The position numbers and the translations under genes were made by a program. The notes beneath the pieces were generated by a model. It searched no databases and was not told the origin of the DNA. It saw only the letters and a program-made list of their open reading frames with translations. A stretch of DNA of 23,932 nucleotides, taken from contig DASYMJ010000335.1 of assembly GCA_036009105.1 (NCBI GenBank), forward strand, positions 1-23,932, written 5' to 3'. This DNA is from JAFAVZ01 sp036009105 (GTDB taxonomy: Bacteria > Acidobacteriota > Thermoanaerobaculia > Gp7-AA8). Below, piece after piece: positions 7,103 to 15,224 of the stretch; the first letter of the stretch is position 1, and every line of letters starts with the position of its first letter.

Positions 7103-7938
7103 GACCGCGAGGCGCGCCAGTAGCCGCGGATCCGTTTGCGCCAGGCGGCGGGCGTCTCGCTGAAGAGGCGATGCGCCGCGGCGATCGCGGTCCGCTCCAG
7201 CTCCGCGCGGCGCGCGGTGATCGCCTCCAGCGGCGCGTTGTCGCCGGCCAGGGCGAGCTGGAGGAGGTGGAGGTCATGATGATCGCCGAGCGCGTCGGAG
7301 AGCGCCTCGAGCGCGTTCGACTCCCCCTTCATCATCTCCGGCCAGAGGCGGCGCAGCAGCTGGACGTGGTACCAGTGGTCCTTCACCCGCTTGCGCAGCT
7401 CGTGGAACGCGGTCGGCGTGAGGGTGGCCGCGGCGATGGTGCACGCCTTGCGCCCGTCGCGCAGCGTCCGCTCCGCGCCGGCGGCGATGGTGGCGAAGCG
7501 GTCCTCCAGCGGCGGCCAGGTCTCGAGCCGCGCGCGGGTTGGCGGGAGTTGGGCGAGCAGGTTGTCGATGCGGCCCTGCAGCTCGCGGCGCGTGGTTCGT
7601 CCGCGGCGGGAGAGCCGGCGTCTTGCCGCCTTCAGGTTTGCCGCGGCCTCCGGCTGCGCGTGCGCGAGCAGCTTCACCAGAGCCTCGCGCACCGCCTCCC
7701 TGTCCCGGGCCGGAGCGAGGTCGCGCGCCGCGTCGCGATACCACGCGTTCTCGATGGCGAACGCCTCGCCGAGCGGCACGCGGATCATCCGCAGCAGCGC
7801 GCGGATCTCCTTGACCCGCTTCCTCGCATCGTGCACCTCGCGCGCGGCGAGATGCGCCGCGATGCGATCGAGCTGCTCGCTCATGATGCGCAGAACGCCG
7901 ACCGGAACCGGCTCGCCGAGCTCGAACGCGTAGGCCAT
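7099..7938 (-). CDS. CHAD domain protein (polyphosphate-binding)
   Basis: A 279-aa all-helical protein with the two-fold CHAD pattern. VHDARKRVKEIRALLR (35-50) is the first basic helix. FHELRKRVKDHWYH (178-191) followed by LGDHHDLHLL (217-226) is the second. CHAD (conserved histidine alpha-helical domain) proteins bind inorganic polyphosphate through Lys/Arg/His-lined grooves and localise to polyP granules; that is family knowledge. Here it stands alone, without a CYTH domain. It lies 12 nt downstream of sixA and 4 nt overlaps the next gene. Context with ppx, ppk1 and pst supports a polyP role. Confidence 0.9.
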   Translation of the reverse strand: MAYAFELGEPVPVGVLRIMSEQLDRIAAHLAAREVHDARKRVKEIRALLRMIRVPLGEAFAIENAWYRDAARDLAPARDREAVREALVKLLAHAQPEAAANLKAARRRLSRRGRTTRRELQGRIDNLLAQLPPTRARLETWPPLEDRFATIAAGAERTLRDGRKACTIAAATLTPTAFHELRKRVKDHWYHVQLLRRLWPEMMKGESNALEALSDALGDHHDLHLLQLALAGDNAPLEAITARRAELERTAIAAAHRLFSETPAAWRKRIRGYWRASRS

Positions 7939-7950
7939 GAGGTGACGATT

Positions 7951-8424
7951 CTAGCGTCGCACGCGCAGCACGCGCGGCGGCAGCATCCAGACCAGCCGCG
8001 CGTCGTCCGAGTGGTCGAAGCGGATGGCGTAGCAGCCGCCCTTCTTCAATTCGAGCTTTCCCTGCAGCTTCGTCAGAGCGAGCATCGCCCCGGTCAGGCT
8101 CGGCTCGTGGCCGACCAGGATGATGCGCCGGGCCGCCGTCTGTTCGATCAGCGCGCGCATCGCGTTCGCATCGCTCTCCGGGCGCAACGCGTCGCTGGTC
8201 ACCACGCCCAGGTCGAGCGCCTTTCCCACCCAGGTGGCGGTCTGCAGGGCGCGGGTCAGCGGGCTGCTGATGATCGTCTCCGCCTTGGGGAAGAACCGCT
8301 TGAAGCCGCGCGCGATCTGGCGCATGCGGCGGTGGCCCTCATCCGTCAGCTCGCGCGTTTCATCCGGTTCCGTGCCGCCCGGCGCGGCGATGCCATGGCG
8401 AAGGAGGACCACGAACTTGTCCAT
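7951..8424 (-). CDS. sixA: SixA-type phosphohistidine phosphatase
   Basis: A 157-aa single-domain histidine phosphatase. The RHG motif is at 9-11 with catalytic H10, the second Arg in SSPLTRALQTA (R58), and the second catalytic His in LVGHEPSL (H106). SixA proteins remove phosphate from phosphohistidine on signalling or PTS proteins; the partner here is unknown. Its ATG shares one nucleotide with the ppx stop (TGATG), so translation is coupled. Being between ppx and a CHAD gene suggests a job in phosphate or polyP metabolism, possibly on a phosphohistidine of that pathway, which is speculative. A much longer upstream frame exists but is a shadow of ppx. Confidence 0.9.
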   Translation of the reverse strand: MDKFVVLLRHGIAAPGGTEPDETRELTDEGHRRMRQIARGFKRFFPKAETIISSPLTRALQTATWVGKALDLGVVTSDALRPESDANAMRALIEQTAARRIILVGHEPSLTGAMLALTKLQGKLELKKGGCYAIRFDHSDDARLVWMLPPRVLRVRR

Positions 8425-9947
8425 CAGAGCACCTCGAATGCGACCCGCAGGTTGAACAGCTTGCCGAAGTACTTGGAGCGCTTCTCCGCGCTCTCCATCT
8501 CGATCGACGCGTCGGCCCGGGCCCGTGCGACGAACCGCGCGGCGCGGCCGCCGTTGCGCACCGCCACATCGCGCACCCGCTGCCGATGCCCCCGGTCCAG
8601 CCCCTCCGCGATGCGCAGGATGGCGGCCAGCTTCTCCACCGTGGCCCGCTGCGCGTCGTTCAGCTCCAGGAAGTTCTCGTGCGTCGCGTCGGGCGGCGAC
8701 TTGCGGTAGTAGCGCGCCACGTTCGCCACCACGAGCAGCTGATCCTCGGTGAAACCTTTCAGCTCCGCGTGGCGGATGAGGTAGTAGCTGTGCTTGTGAT
8801 GCCCGCGGTTGCTGATGTGCGCGCCGCTCTCGTGCAGCATCGCCGCGTGCTCGAGCAGCTCGCGCGTTTCCTCGGGCAGCGCGTGGATCTCGCGCGTCTG
8901 GTCGAAGATGCGCGTGGCCAGCCGCGCCACGTGCAGCCCGTGGCGCACGTCGCAATCCGTGCGCTCGGCGAGTGCGCGCACCGATTTGCGGCGCAGCGAG
9001 CCGGCGCGCCGGGGGGAGGTGTGCCGGGTGGCGATGCGGCTCTCGATGATCCCTTCCCGGATGGCCACGGGGCAGGCGAGCAGCGACTGCAGCCCGAGCG
9101 CGGTCATGATCCCTTCCAGCGCCAGCGCGCCGCCGATGATCGTCGCCGCGCGCTTGCCGTCGATGCCGAACGTCTGGGCCCGCCCGGCGGCCGTCATCGC
9201 CGCCAGGCGGGAGATGATGTCGGTGAGGCGGGTGAGATCGAGCTGTTTGAGCGCGTTGGACGTCGCATCGCCCGTGCAGAGCGCGGCCAGCGTCATGACC
9301 GTGCCCGAGGTGCCGATGGCCATGTCGACGCCGATGCGCTTCACGCGCTTGCGCAGGCGCGCCGCGCGCTCCGCAACGTGCCTGCGGCAGGCCGCGATGT
9401 TCTCCGCCGCCGGCTGGTCGGAAAGCTGGAAATCTTGGGAGAGCCGCAGGGAGCCGAGCGGCTCGCTGGCGGTGAAGTAGATCTCGTCCGCCGTGCCGAC
9501 GATCACCTCCGCGCTGCCGCCGCCGACGTCGATGCACGCCGCCGTGCTGCCGCCGATGTCCACCGCTGAGCGCACCGCGCGGAAGATGTAGTCCGCCTCT
9601 TCCTCGCCGGAGATCACCCGCACCTTCACGCCCGACGCTTCGCGCACGAGGCGGAGGAACTCGCGGCGGTTCGGCGCCTCGCGGACGGCGCTGGTGGCGA
9701 CGGCGATGATCTCCTGCGCCTCCCACCGCGCCGCGAGCTCGGCCATGCGGGAGATGGACAGCACGCCGCGCTCGATCGCCGCGTCGGTGAGCGGCTGGCC
9801 GCCGAGGGAGCTGAGGCCGAGCTGCACCATGTCCTTCTCCCGATCGACGACGCGGTACCCCCGGCTCCCATGCGCCTCGGCCACGATCATGTGGATGGAG
9901 TTCGTCCCGATGTCGATCGCCGCGATGCGCTTCGGTTTCTCGGGCAT
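8424..9947 (-). CDS. ppx: Exopolyphosphatase / Ppx-GppA phosphatase
   Basis: A 507-aa enzyme that removes terminal phosphates from polyphosphate or hydrolyses pppGpp. The actin-like ATPase fold shows AAIDIGTNSIHMIV (phosphate-binding loop 12-17), ATSAVREA (84-91), ISGEEEADYIF (112-122, catalytic Glu region) and CIDVGGGSAEV (138-148). The C-terminal part has an HD-like helical domain (DVRHGLHVARLATRIFD, LLEHAAMLHESGAHISN), giving the long Ppx form. The start at 9947 is chosen because homology begins there; an upstream in-frame extension to 10070 is just translated intergenic DNA. No Shine-Dalgarno is visible: the ATG directly abuts an inverted repeat. It heads the minus-strand operon ppx-sixA-CHAD-CgeB. 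Confidence 0.93.
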   Translation of the reverse strand: MPEKPKRIAAIDIGTNSIHMIVAEAHGSRGYRVVDREKDMVQLGLSSLGGQPLTDAAIERGVLSISRMAELAARWEAQEIIAVATSAVREAPNRREFLRLVREASGVKVRVISGEEEADYIFRAVRSAVDIGGSTAACIDVGGGSAEVIVGTADEIYFTASEPLGSLRLSQDFQLSDQPAAENIAACRRHVAERAARLRKRVKRIGVDMAIGTSGTVMTLAALCTGDATSNALKQLDLTRLTDIISRLAAMTAAGRAQTFGIDGKRAATIIGGALALEGIMTALGLQSLLACPVAIREGIIESRIATRHTSPRRAGSLRRKSVRALAERTDCDVRHGLHVARLATRIFDQTREIHALPEETRELLEHAAMLHESGAHISNRGHHKHSYYLIRHAELKGFTEDQLLVVANVARYYRKSPPDATHENFLELNDAQRATVEKLAAILRIAEGLDRGHRQRVRDVAVRNGGRAARFVARARADASIEMESAEKRSKYFGKLFNLRVAFEVL

Positions 9948-10013
9948 GTAGGGCCGGCTCTCAGCCGGCCCATAGAGTACGCCACGATCGGGCCGGCTGA
10001 GAGCTGGCCCTAC
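9948..10013. repeat. 24-bp inverted repeat in ppx-pstS intergenic region
   Basis: Left arm 9948-9971 and right arm 9990-10013 are reverse complements with a single mismatch, separated by an 18-nt spacer. The arms are GC-rich (GTAGGGCC...). On the minus strand the hairpin would form immediately before the ppx ATG, in the place of a ribosome binding site. It resembles interspersed GTAGGGCCGGCTC-type repeats, so it is either a mobile palindromic element or a regulatory hairpin. Confidence 0.85.
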
Positions 10014-10104
10014 ATTGCTCGTCAATTTAGAGAAGGATGTTGATCCTCGCGCCGAGACGGTGCAGATCAACGTTCCAGGCGCCGCTCAGGAGGACGCGGC
10101 ACCC

Positions 10105-10121
10105 TTTACCCCGAATTTACA
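10105..10121 (+). promoter_or_regulatory. Pho-box-like direct repeat ahead of pstS
   Basis: TTTACC-CCGAA-TTTACA, 11-bp period, 46 bp before the pstS ATG. It is followed by a C-rich run as at ppk1: the sequence from 10103 parallels 2686 with only a few differences. Expected binding site for the PhoB-like regulator at the end of this operon (inference). It may also act on the divergent ppx operon. Confidence 0.65.
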
Positions 10122-10167
10122 CCTCCCCCCACCGCCCTTCACACCCGCCTCCGAGAATCATCCGAAC

Positions 10168-11190
10168 ATGAAGAAGACGACTATCCTTCTCGCGGCAGCT
10201 CTCCTCGCACTGGCCGCCTGCAAGCCATCGGAGACGCTCTCCAAAGAGACGACGATCAACGGCGCCGGGGCGACGTTCCCGTACCCCATCTACTCCAAGT
10301 GGTTCGACGCCTACGCGCAGCAGCATCCCCACGTGAAGATCAACTACCAGTCGATCGGCTCGGGCGGCGGCATCAAGCAGCTCATCGCCGGCACGGTCTT
10401 CTTCGGCGCCACCGATGCGCCGATGACGGACGAGCAGCTCAAGTCCGCCCCCGGCCCGATCCTCCACTTTCCCACCGTCCTCGGCGCGGTCGTGCCGATC
10501 TACAACGCGCCGGGCGTCCACGATCCGATCCGTTTCAGCGGCCCGCTCCTGGCCGACATCTACCTCGGCAAGATCCGGAAGTGGAACGATCCCGCCATCG
10601 CGAAGGTCAATCCGGGCCTGACCCTGCCCGCCGCCGACATCGCGGTCGTGCATCGCTCCGACGGCTCCGGCACCACCTTCATCTTCTGCGACTTCCTCTC
10701 CAGGGTCTCACCCGAGTTCCAGGCGAAGGTGGGCGCCGCGACGTCGGTCAACTGGCCGGCCGGCGTCGGCGCAAAGGGCAATGAAGGCGTCTCCGGCCTG
10801 GTGCGCCAGACGCCGGGTGCGATCGGCTACGTCGAGCTGATCTTCGCCACGCAGAACAACATCCCCTTCGGCCCGGTGCAGAACGCGGCCGGCGCGTTCG
10901 TCACCGCCTCGCTCGACACCGTCACCGCCGCCGCGGCCTCGGCGAACATGCCGGACGATTTCCGCGTCTCGATCGCCAACCCGCCGGGCAGGGACGCCTA
11001 CCCCATCTCCTCCTTCACCTGGCTCCTCCTCTACCAGCAGTCGCCGGACAAGGCCCGCTCCGCGGCCATGGTCGACTTCCTGCGCTGGGCCCTGGCCGAC
11101 GGCCAGAAGCTCGCCCCCGCGCTGCACTACGCGCCGCTTCCCCGGCCGGTGGTGGAGAAGGAGATGGCGGCGCTGGGAAGGGTGCGATGA
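10168..11190 (+). CDS. pstS: Phosphate ABC transporter substrate-binding lipoprotein PstS
   Basis: A 340-aa periplasmic phosphate-binding protein. A lipoprotein signal ends in LLALAAC, with lipidated Cys18, so it is membrane-anchored. The phosphate-binding loops are visible: NGAGATFPYPIYSKWF (31-46), SIGSGGGIKQLIAG, FFGATDAPM and HRSDGSGTTFIF. The length is typical. An in-frame extension upstream lacks homology and overlaps the Pho-box-like element, so ATG 10168 is taken as start. It is first in pstSCAB-phoU-regulator. An 88-bp gap with a palindrome separates it from pstC, a layout that often allows higher pstS expression than the transporter core. Call is secure. Confidence 0.96.
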   Translation: MKKTTILLAAALLALAACKPSETLSKETTINGAGATFPYPIYSKWFDAYAQQHPHVKINYQSIGSGGGIKQLIAGTVFFGATDAPMTDEQLKSAPGPILHFPTVLGAVVPIYNAPGVHDPIRFSGPLLADIYLGKIRKWNDPAIAKVNPGLTLPAADIAVVHRSDGSGTTFIFCDFLSRVSPEFQAKVGAATSVNWPAGVGAKGNEGVSGLVRQTPGAIGYVELIFATQNNIPFGPVQNAAGAFVTASLDTVTAAAASANMPDDFRVSIANPPGRDAYPISSFTWLLLYQQSPDKARSAAMVDFLRWALADGQKLAPALHYAPLPRPVVEKEMAALGRVR

Positions 11191-11264
11191 GAGAGTTGTC
11201 AGTTTTCAGTTGTCGGTTGTCAGTCATCGGTGTCTCTACTGACAACCGACAACCGACAACTCTC
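11191..11264. repeat. GTTGTCRGTTGTC-type imperfect inverted repeat between pstS and pstC
   Basis: Left arm 11191-11224 (GAGAGTTGTC... repeated GTTGTC units) pairs with right arm 11238-11264, apart from about 7 extra bases in the left arm. The loop is 13 nt. The same units recur at the window end (23897-23932), so this is an interspersed repeat family. In the transcript it would form a large hairpin after pstS that could cause partial termination or protect the pstS mRNA. Confidence 0.8.
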
Positions 11265-11278
11265 AGAGGCGCCAGCCG

Positions 11279-12196
11279 ATGAGCCGCCGCTCCTCCGACG
11301 ACCGCACCTTCCGCGTTGCCACGGGCGCCGTGGCCGGGCTCGTGTTGCTGATCGTGATCGGCATCGGGTTCGAGCTGACGCGGCAGTCGCTGCTCTCCAT
11401 CCGGAAGTTCGGATTCTCGTTTTGGACGGGGAAGGTGTGGGACCCGGTCTCGGGCGAGTTCGGCGCGCTGCCGTTCATCTGGGGCACGCTCTACTCCTCC
11501 GTCATCGCCCTCTCCATTGCGGCGCCGGTCGCGCTCGGCATCGCCGTTTTCATCTCCGAGCTCTCGCCGGGATGGGCGCGGCAGCCGCTCTCCTATCTCA
11601 CCGAGCTGCTCGCCGCCATTCCCTCCATCGTCTACGGGCTGTGGGGAGTCTTCGTGCTCGTGCCGATGGTGCGTAAGCTGGAGGTTTTCACCGGCGGCCC
11701 GCCCCTCGGCGTGGGCATGCTCAGCGCGGGGTTGATCCTGGCCATCATGGTCATCCCCTTCACCTCCTCCGTGGCGCGGGAGATCCTGAAGAACGTCCCC
11801 AGCTCCCAGCGCGAGGCCGCCTATGCCCTCGGAGCCACGCGCTGGGAGGCGATCAAGGTCGCGCTCGGGTACGGCAAGCAGGGGATCATCGGCGCGGTGA
11901 TGCTCGGCTTCGGCCGCGCGTTGGGGGAAACGATGGCCGTGACCATGGTCATCGGCAACAACCCGCAGATCACCACCTCGCTCTATGCGCCGCAGTACAC
12001 CATGGCCGCCGTCATCGCCAACGAGTTCACCGAGGCGGCGGATGAGTTGTATCTGCACGCGCTGATCGAGATCGGGCTGCTCCTCTTCATCATCACCATC
12101 GGCGTGAACTTCCTCTCCAGGCTGCTCATCTGGAGCATGCAGTCGCGCACCAAGGGGCGGCCGGTCGCCGCGCCCGCGCTGGAGGCGGTGGCATGA
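11279..12196 (+). CDS. pstC: Phosphate ABC transporter permease PstC
   Basis: A 305-aa inner-membrane permease. The first transmembrane segment (VAGLVLLIVIGIGF) is followed by a periplasmic loop, then several hydrophobic spans (LYSSVIALSIAAPVALGIAV, GLILAIMVIPF, LLLFIITIGVNF). The ABC-permease EAA loop is EAAYALGATRWEAIKVAL. Together with PstA it forms the channel through which PstS delivers phosphate. The ATG at 11279 immediately follows the inter-cistronic palindrome. It overlaps pstA by 4 nt (ATGA), so the two are translationally coupled. Confidence 0.96.
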   Translation: MSRRSSDDRTFRVATGAVAGLVLLIVIGIGFELTRQSLLSIRKFGFSFWTGKVWDPVSGEFGALPFIWGTLYSSVIALSIAAPVALGIAVFISELSPGWARQPLSYLTELLAAIPSIVYGLWGVFVLVPMVRKLEVFTGGPPLGVGMLSAGLILAIMVIPFTSSVAREILKNVPSSQREAAYALGATRWEAIKVALGYGKQGIIGAVMLGFGRALGETMAVTMVIGNNPQITTSLYAPQYTMAAVIANEFTEAADELYLHALIEIGLLLFIITIGVNFLSRLLIWSMQSRTKGRPVAAPALEAVA

Positions 12197-13044
12197 GCGC
12201 GAGCTCCCGCCGCCGCAAGCTCCTCTCCCGGGTGATGGAGACGCTCTGCCTGGTGGCCGTCCTCCTCGCCCTCCTGCCGCTGGCCTTCATCCTCTTCTAC
12301 GTCATCAGGGAAGGGGCCGGGGCGCTGAACCTCGACTTCTTCACCAGGATCCCCAAGCCGGTCGGCGAGGCGGGCGGCGGCATGGCCAACGCGATTGTCG
12401 GCTCGCTGATCCTGATCGGCCTCGCCGCGCTCTTCGCCGTGCCGGTGGGCGTGATCTGCGGCGTGCATCTCTCCGAGTACCCCACCAGGAAGTTCTCCTC
12501 GTACGTCCGCTTCGCCGCGGACGTGATGAACGGCGTGCCGTCCATCGTGATCGGCATCTTCGCCTACGGCATCGCCGTGCTCCCCATCAAGCGCTTCAGC
12601 GCCATCGCCGGCGGCTTCGCCCTCGGCCTCCTGATGCTCCCCGTCGTCATCCGCACCACCGAGGAGCTGCTCCGCCTCGTGCCTTCCGGCTTGCGCGAAG
12701 GCGCGCTGGCCCTCGGCGCCACGCGCAGCCGCGCGGTCTTCACCGTGATCCTCCCCGCCGCATTGCCGGGCATCGTCACCGGCGTCCTCGTCGCGCTGGC
12801 CCGCGTGGCCGGCGAGACGGCCCCGCTGCTCTTCACCGCCTTCAACAACCGCTTCTGGTCGACGAGCCTGATGCAGCCCATCGCCTCGCTCACCGTCCAG
12901 GTCTTCACCTACGCCATCTCGCCTTACGACGACTGGCACCGGCAGGCGTGGGCCGGCGCGTTCCTGCTGGTGATGATCATCCTCGGCCTGTCGATCATCG
13001 CCCGCTTCGCCGTCCGCCGCCTGGAGAGGATGAATCGTCCATGA
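12193..13044 (+). CDS. pstA: Phosphate ABC transporter permease PstA
   Basis: A 283-aa inner-membrane partner of PstC. An N-terminal transmembrane helix (LCLVAVLLALLPLAFILFYVI) is followed by spans such as ANAIVGSLILIGLAALFAVP and FLLVMIILGLSIIARF. The coupling EAA loop is EGALALGATRSRAVFTVILP, contacting PstB. Length and arrangement are normal for the family. It overlaps pstC by 4 nt and pstB by 4 nt (ATGA both times). Confidence 0.96.
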   Translation: MSASSRRRKLLSRVMETLCLVAVLLALLPLAFILFYVIREGAGALNLDFFTRIPKPVGEAGGGMANAIVGSLILIGLAALFAVPVGVICGVHLSEYPTRKFSSYVRFAADVMNGVPSIVIGIFAYGIAVLPIKRFSAIAGGFALGLLMLPVVIRTTEELLRLVPSGLREGALALGATRSRAVFTVILPAALPGIVTGVLVALARVAGETAPLLFTAFNNRFWSTSLMQPIASLTVQVFTYAISPYDDWHRQAWAGAFLLVMIILGLSIIARFAVRRLERMNRP

Positions 13045-13856
13045 CCGTCATCGACGCATCGCCGCGCGCTTCCGCAGCGAACGCACTGGCCATGAGCACC
13101 GCCGAAGAAAAGATCCACGTCCGCGACTTCGACTTCTACTACGGCGCGTCGAAGGTGCTGCACGGCATCGACCTCGACGTGCCGGACCGGCAGGTCACGG
13201 CGCTCATCGGCCCCTCGGGCTGCGGCAAGTCGACGTTCCTGCGGTCCATCAACCGGATGAACGACATCATCCCCGAGGCGAAGGCCGCGGGGACGATCCG
13301 CATCGATGGGCAGGACGTCTATGCCTCATCGATGGACGTGGTGGAGCTGCGCCGCCGCGTGGGGATGGTGTTCCAGAAGTCGAACCCGTTCCCGAAGTCG
13401 ATCTTCGACAACATCGCGTACGGCCTGCGCCTGGGCGGCCTGCGCAACAAGCGGCAACTGAGCGAGATCGTGGAGAAGTCGCTGCGCCGCGCGGCGCTGT
13501 GGGATGAGGTGAAGGACCGTCTCGACACCAGCGCACTCGCCCTCTCCGGCGGCCAGCAGCAGCGGCTCTGCATCGCCCGGGCGCTGGCCGTCGATCCGGA
13601 GATTCTGCTCATGGACGAGCCGGCGTCGGCCCTCGATCCGATCGCCACGGCGAAGATCGAGGAGCTGATCTACGAGCTCAAGGACAACTACACGATCGTC
13701 ATCGTCACCCACAACATGCAGCAGGCCGCGCGCGTCTCCGACCGCACCGCCTTCTTCATGCTCGGCAAGCTGGTCGAGGTGGGGCCGACGAACGCGATCT
13801 TCATGAACCCTCGCCAAAAGATGACCGAGGACTACGTGACGGGAAGGTTCGGCTGA
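13041..13856 (+). CDS. pstB: Phosphate ABC transporter ATPase PstB
   Basis: A 271-aa ATP-binding subunit that powers phosphate import. Walker A is GPSGCGKST (57-65), the ABC signature LSGGQQQR (168-175), Walker B ILLMDEP (188-194) and the switch region IVTHNMQQAARVSDR. The PstB-type linker RVGMVFQKSNPFPKSIFDNI is characteristic. The ATG at 13041 overlaps the pstA stop; a second possible start at M18 (13092) would remove a low-complexity N-terminus and still leave a complete domain. It is followed by phoU after 1 nt. Confidence 0.97.
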   Translation: MTVIDASPRASAANALAMSTAEEKIHVRDFDFYYGASKVLHGIDLDVPDRQVTALIGPSGCGKSTFLRSINRMNDIIPEAKAAGTIRIDGQDVYASSMDVVELRRRVGMVFQKSNPFPKSIFDNIAYGLRLGGLRNKRQLSEIVEKSLRRAALWDEVKDRLDTSALALSGGQQQRLCIARALAVDPEILLMDEPASALDPIATAKIEELIYELKDNYTIVIVTHNMQQAARVSDRTAFFMLGKLVEVGPTNAIFMNPRQKMTEDYVTGRFG

Positions 13857-13857
13857 T

Positions 13858-14526
13858 ATGCACCGCCATTTCGACAGAGACATCGAAGAGATCAAGGACC
13901 TGCTCCTGCGCATGGGCGCGATGGTGGAGGACTCCATCAACCAATCCGTCCGCTCCCTGCTGGAGCGCGACACGGTGGTGGCCGAGGAAGTCATCGCCCA
14001 CGATGACGACATCGATCAGATGGAAGTGCTGATCGACCAGAAGACCATCGAGCTGATCGCGAAGATGCAGCCGACGGCGAGCGACCTCCGCTTCGTGGCC
14101 ACCATCATGAAGATCACGCCGGAGCTGGAACGGATCGCCGACCTGGCCCAGGACGTCTGCGAGCGGGTGATCGAGCTCAATCGCGAGCCGCAATTGAAAC
14201 CGGTAGTGCAGCTGCCCCAACTGGCGGAGAGCGCGCAGCGGATGGTGCGCGAGGCGCTCGACTCGTTCGTGCGCGGCGACGCCGACCTCGCGCGGCGCGT
14301 GATCGCGGACGACGACACGGCCGACCAGCTGACCGAGGACTCGTTCCGCGCGCTGCTCACGTACATGCTGGAGAACCCGCGCAACATCTCGCCGGCCATC
14401 CGCCTCACCTTCATCGGCAAGTACTTCGAGCGGATGGCGGACGGCGCGACGAACATCTGCGAGATGGTGGTCTACCTGGTGGAAGGCAAGATGATCAAGC
14501 ACACCCACGCGCCGGGCGGCCGATGA
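13858..14526 (+). CDS. phoU: Phosphate signalling protein PhoU
   Basis: A 222-aa cytoplasmic protein with two three-helix PhoU repeats. The first includes VEDSINQSVRSLLERD, DDDIDQMEVLIDQKTIELIA and SDLRFVATIMKITPELERIADLAQDV. The second includes DTADQLTEDSFRALLTYML and IGKYFERMADGATNICEMVVYL. The E-R-(I/M)-A-D metal-binding signature occurs in each repeat. PhoU links the Pst transporter to the Pho sensor and represses the Pho response when phosphate is plentiful. It starts 1 nt after pstB and overlaps the response regulator gene by 4 nt. Confidence 0.95.
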   Translation: MHRHFDRDIEEIKDLLLRMGAMVEDSINQSVRSLLERDTVVAEEVIAHDDDIDQMEVLIDQKTIELIAKMQPTASDLRFVATIMKITPELERIADLAQDVCERVIELNREPQLKPVVQLPQLAESAQRMVREALDSFVRGDADLARRVIADDDTADQLTEDSFRALLTYMLENPRNISPAIRLTFIGKYFERMADGATNICEMVVYLVEGKMIKHTHAPGGR

Positions 14527-15224
14527 AGAAGATCGCCCTGATCGAGGACGACGAGGACATCGCGTTCACGCTGCGTCTGAACCTGGAGCGCGAGGGCTAC
14601 GCCGTCTCCCATTTCGGCCGCGGGCAGGAAGGGCTGCAGGCGGTGCAGCGCGGCGCGGCGGACTTTGTCATCCTCGATCTCAACCTGCCCGACCTGGACG
14701 GCCTCACCATCTGCCGCGAGCTGCGCCGCGACGCGCGCACGAAGAGCATCCCCATCCTCATGCTCACCGCGCGCGGCTCCGAGCGCGACCGCATCACCGG
14801 CCTCGAGCTCGGGGCGGACGACTACATGGCCAAGCCGTTCAGCGTGCGGGAGCTGGTGGCGCGCGTCGGCGCGGTGTGGCGGCGCTCCCGCGCGGCGGCG
14901 GACGACGCGCGGGACGGTTACGACGACGGCGAGGTGCGCATCGACGACCGCGCCTTCCGCGTCTACCGCCATGGCGAGGAGGTGAAGCTGGCCCGCAAGG
15001 AGTTCGAGCTGCTCTCGCTGCTGGTGCGGAACCGCGGCACGGTGATCTCCCGCGACCGGATCCTCTCCGAGGTGTGGCACATGTCGGATGACATCGAGAC
15101 GCGGACGGTCGATGCGCACATCCGCAACCTGCGCAAGAAGATCGGCGCGGAGCGCATCTCCACCGTGATCGGCTTCGGATACCGCTACGATCCGCCGCTG
15201 CGCTCCGCGCCCGCTTCGGCGTGA
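14523..15224 (+). CDS. phoB: OmpR/PhoB-family response regulator
   Basis: A 233-aa two-domain regulator. The receiver has the acidic pocket (E8, D9, D10), phospho-acceptor D52 in VILDLNLPDLDG, T82 in LTARG and K104 in MAKPF. The C-terminal winged helix is of the OmpR type (EFELLSLLVRNRGTVISRDRIL, RTVDAHIRNLRKKIG, GFGYRYDPP). Coupled to phoU by ATGA and last in the pst operon, it is almost certainly the phosphate-starvation regulator. RegX3 is an equivalent name. No histidine kinase follows, so its PhoR partner is encoded elsewhere. The likely targets in this window are the two 11-bp-period boxes ahead of ppk1 and pstS. Confidence 0.88.
   Translation: MKKIALIEDDEDIAFTLRLNLEREGYAVSHFGRGQEGLQAVQRGAADFVILDLNLPDLDGLTICRELRRDARTKSIPILMLTARGSERDRITGLELGADDYMAKPFSVRELVARVGAVWRRSRAAADDARDGYDDGEVRIDDRAFRVYRHGEEVKLARKEFELLSLLVRNRGTVISRDRILSEVWHMSDDIETRTVDAHIRNLRKKIGAERISTVIGFGYRYDPPLRSAPASA

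Noticed and set aside
9948..10070. N-terminal extension of ppx
   Set aside because: It translates the palindrome and the pstS upstream region; Ppx homology begins at MPEKPKRIAAIDIG.
11191..11264. GTTGTC units as a CRISPR or iteron array
   Set aside because: Units are too short, with no unique spacers; they form an inverted pair typical of interspersed palindromes.
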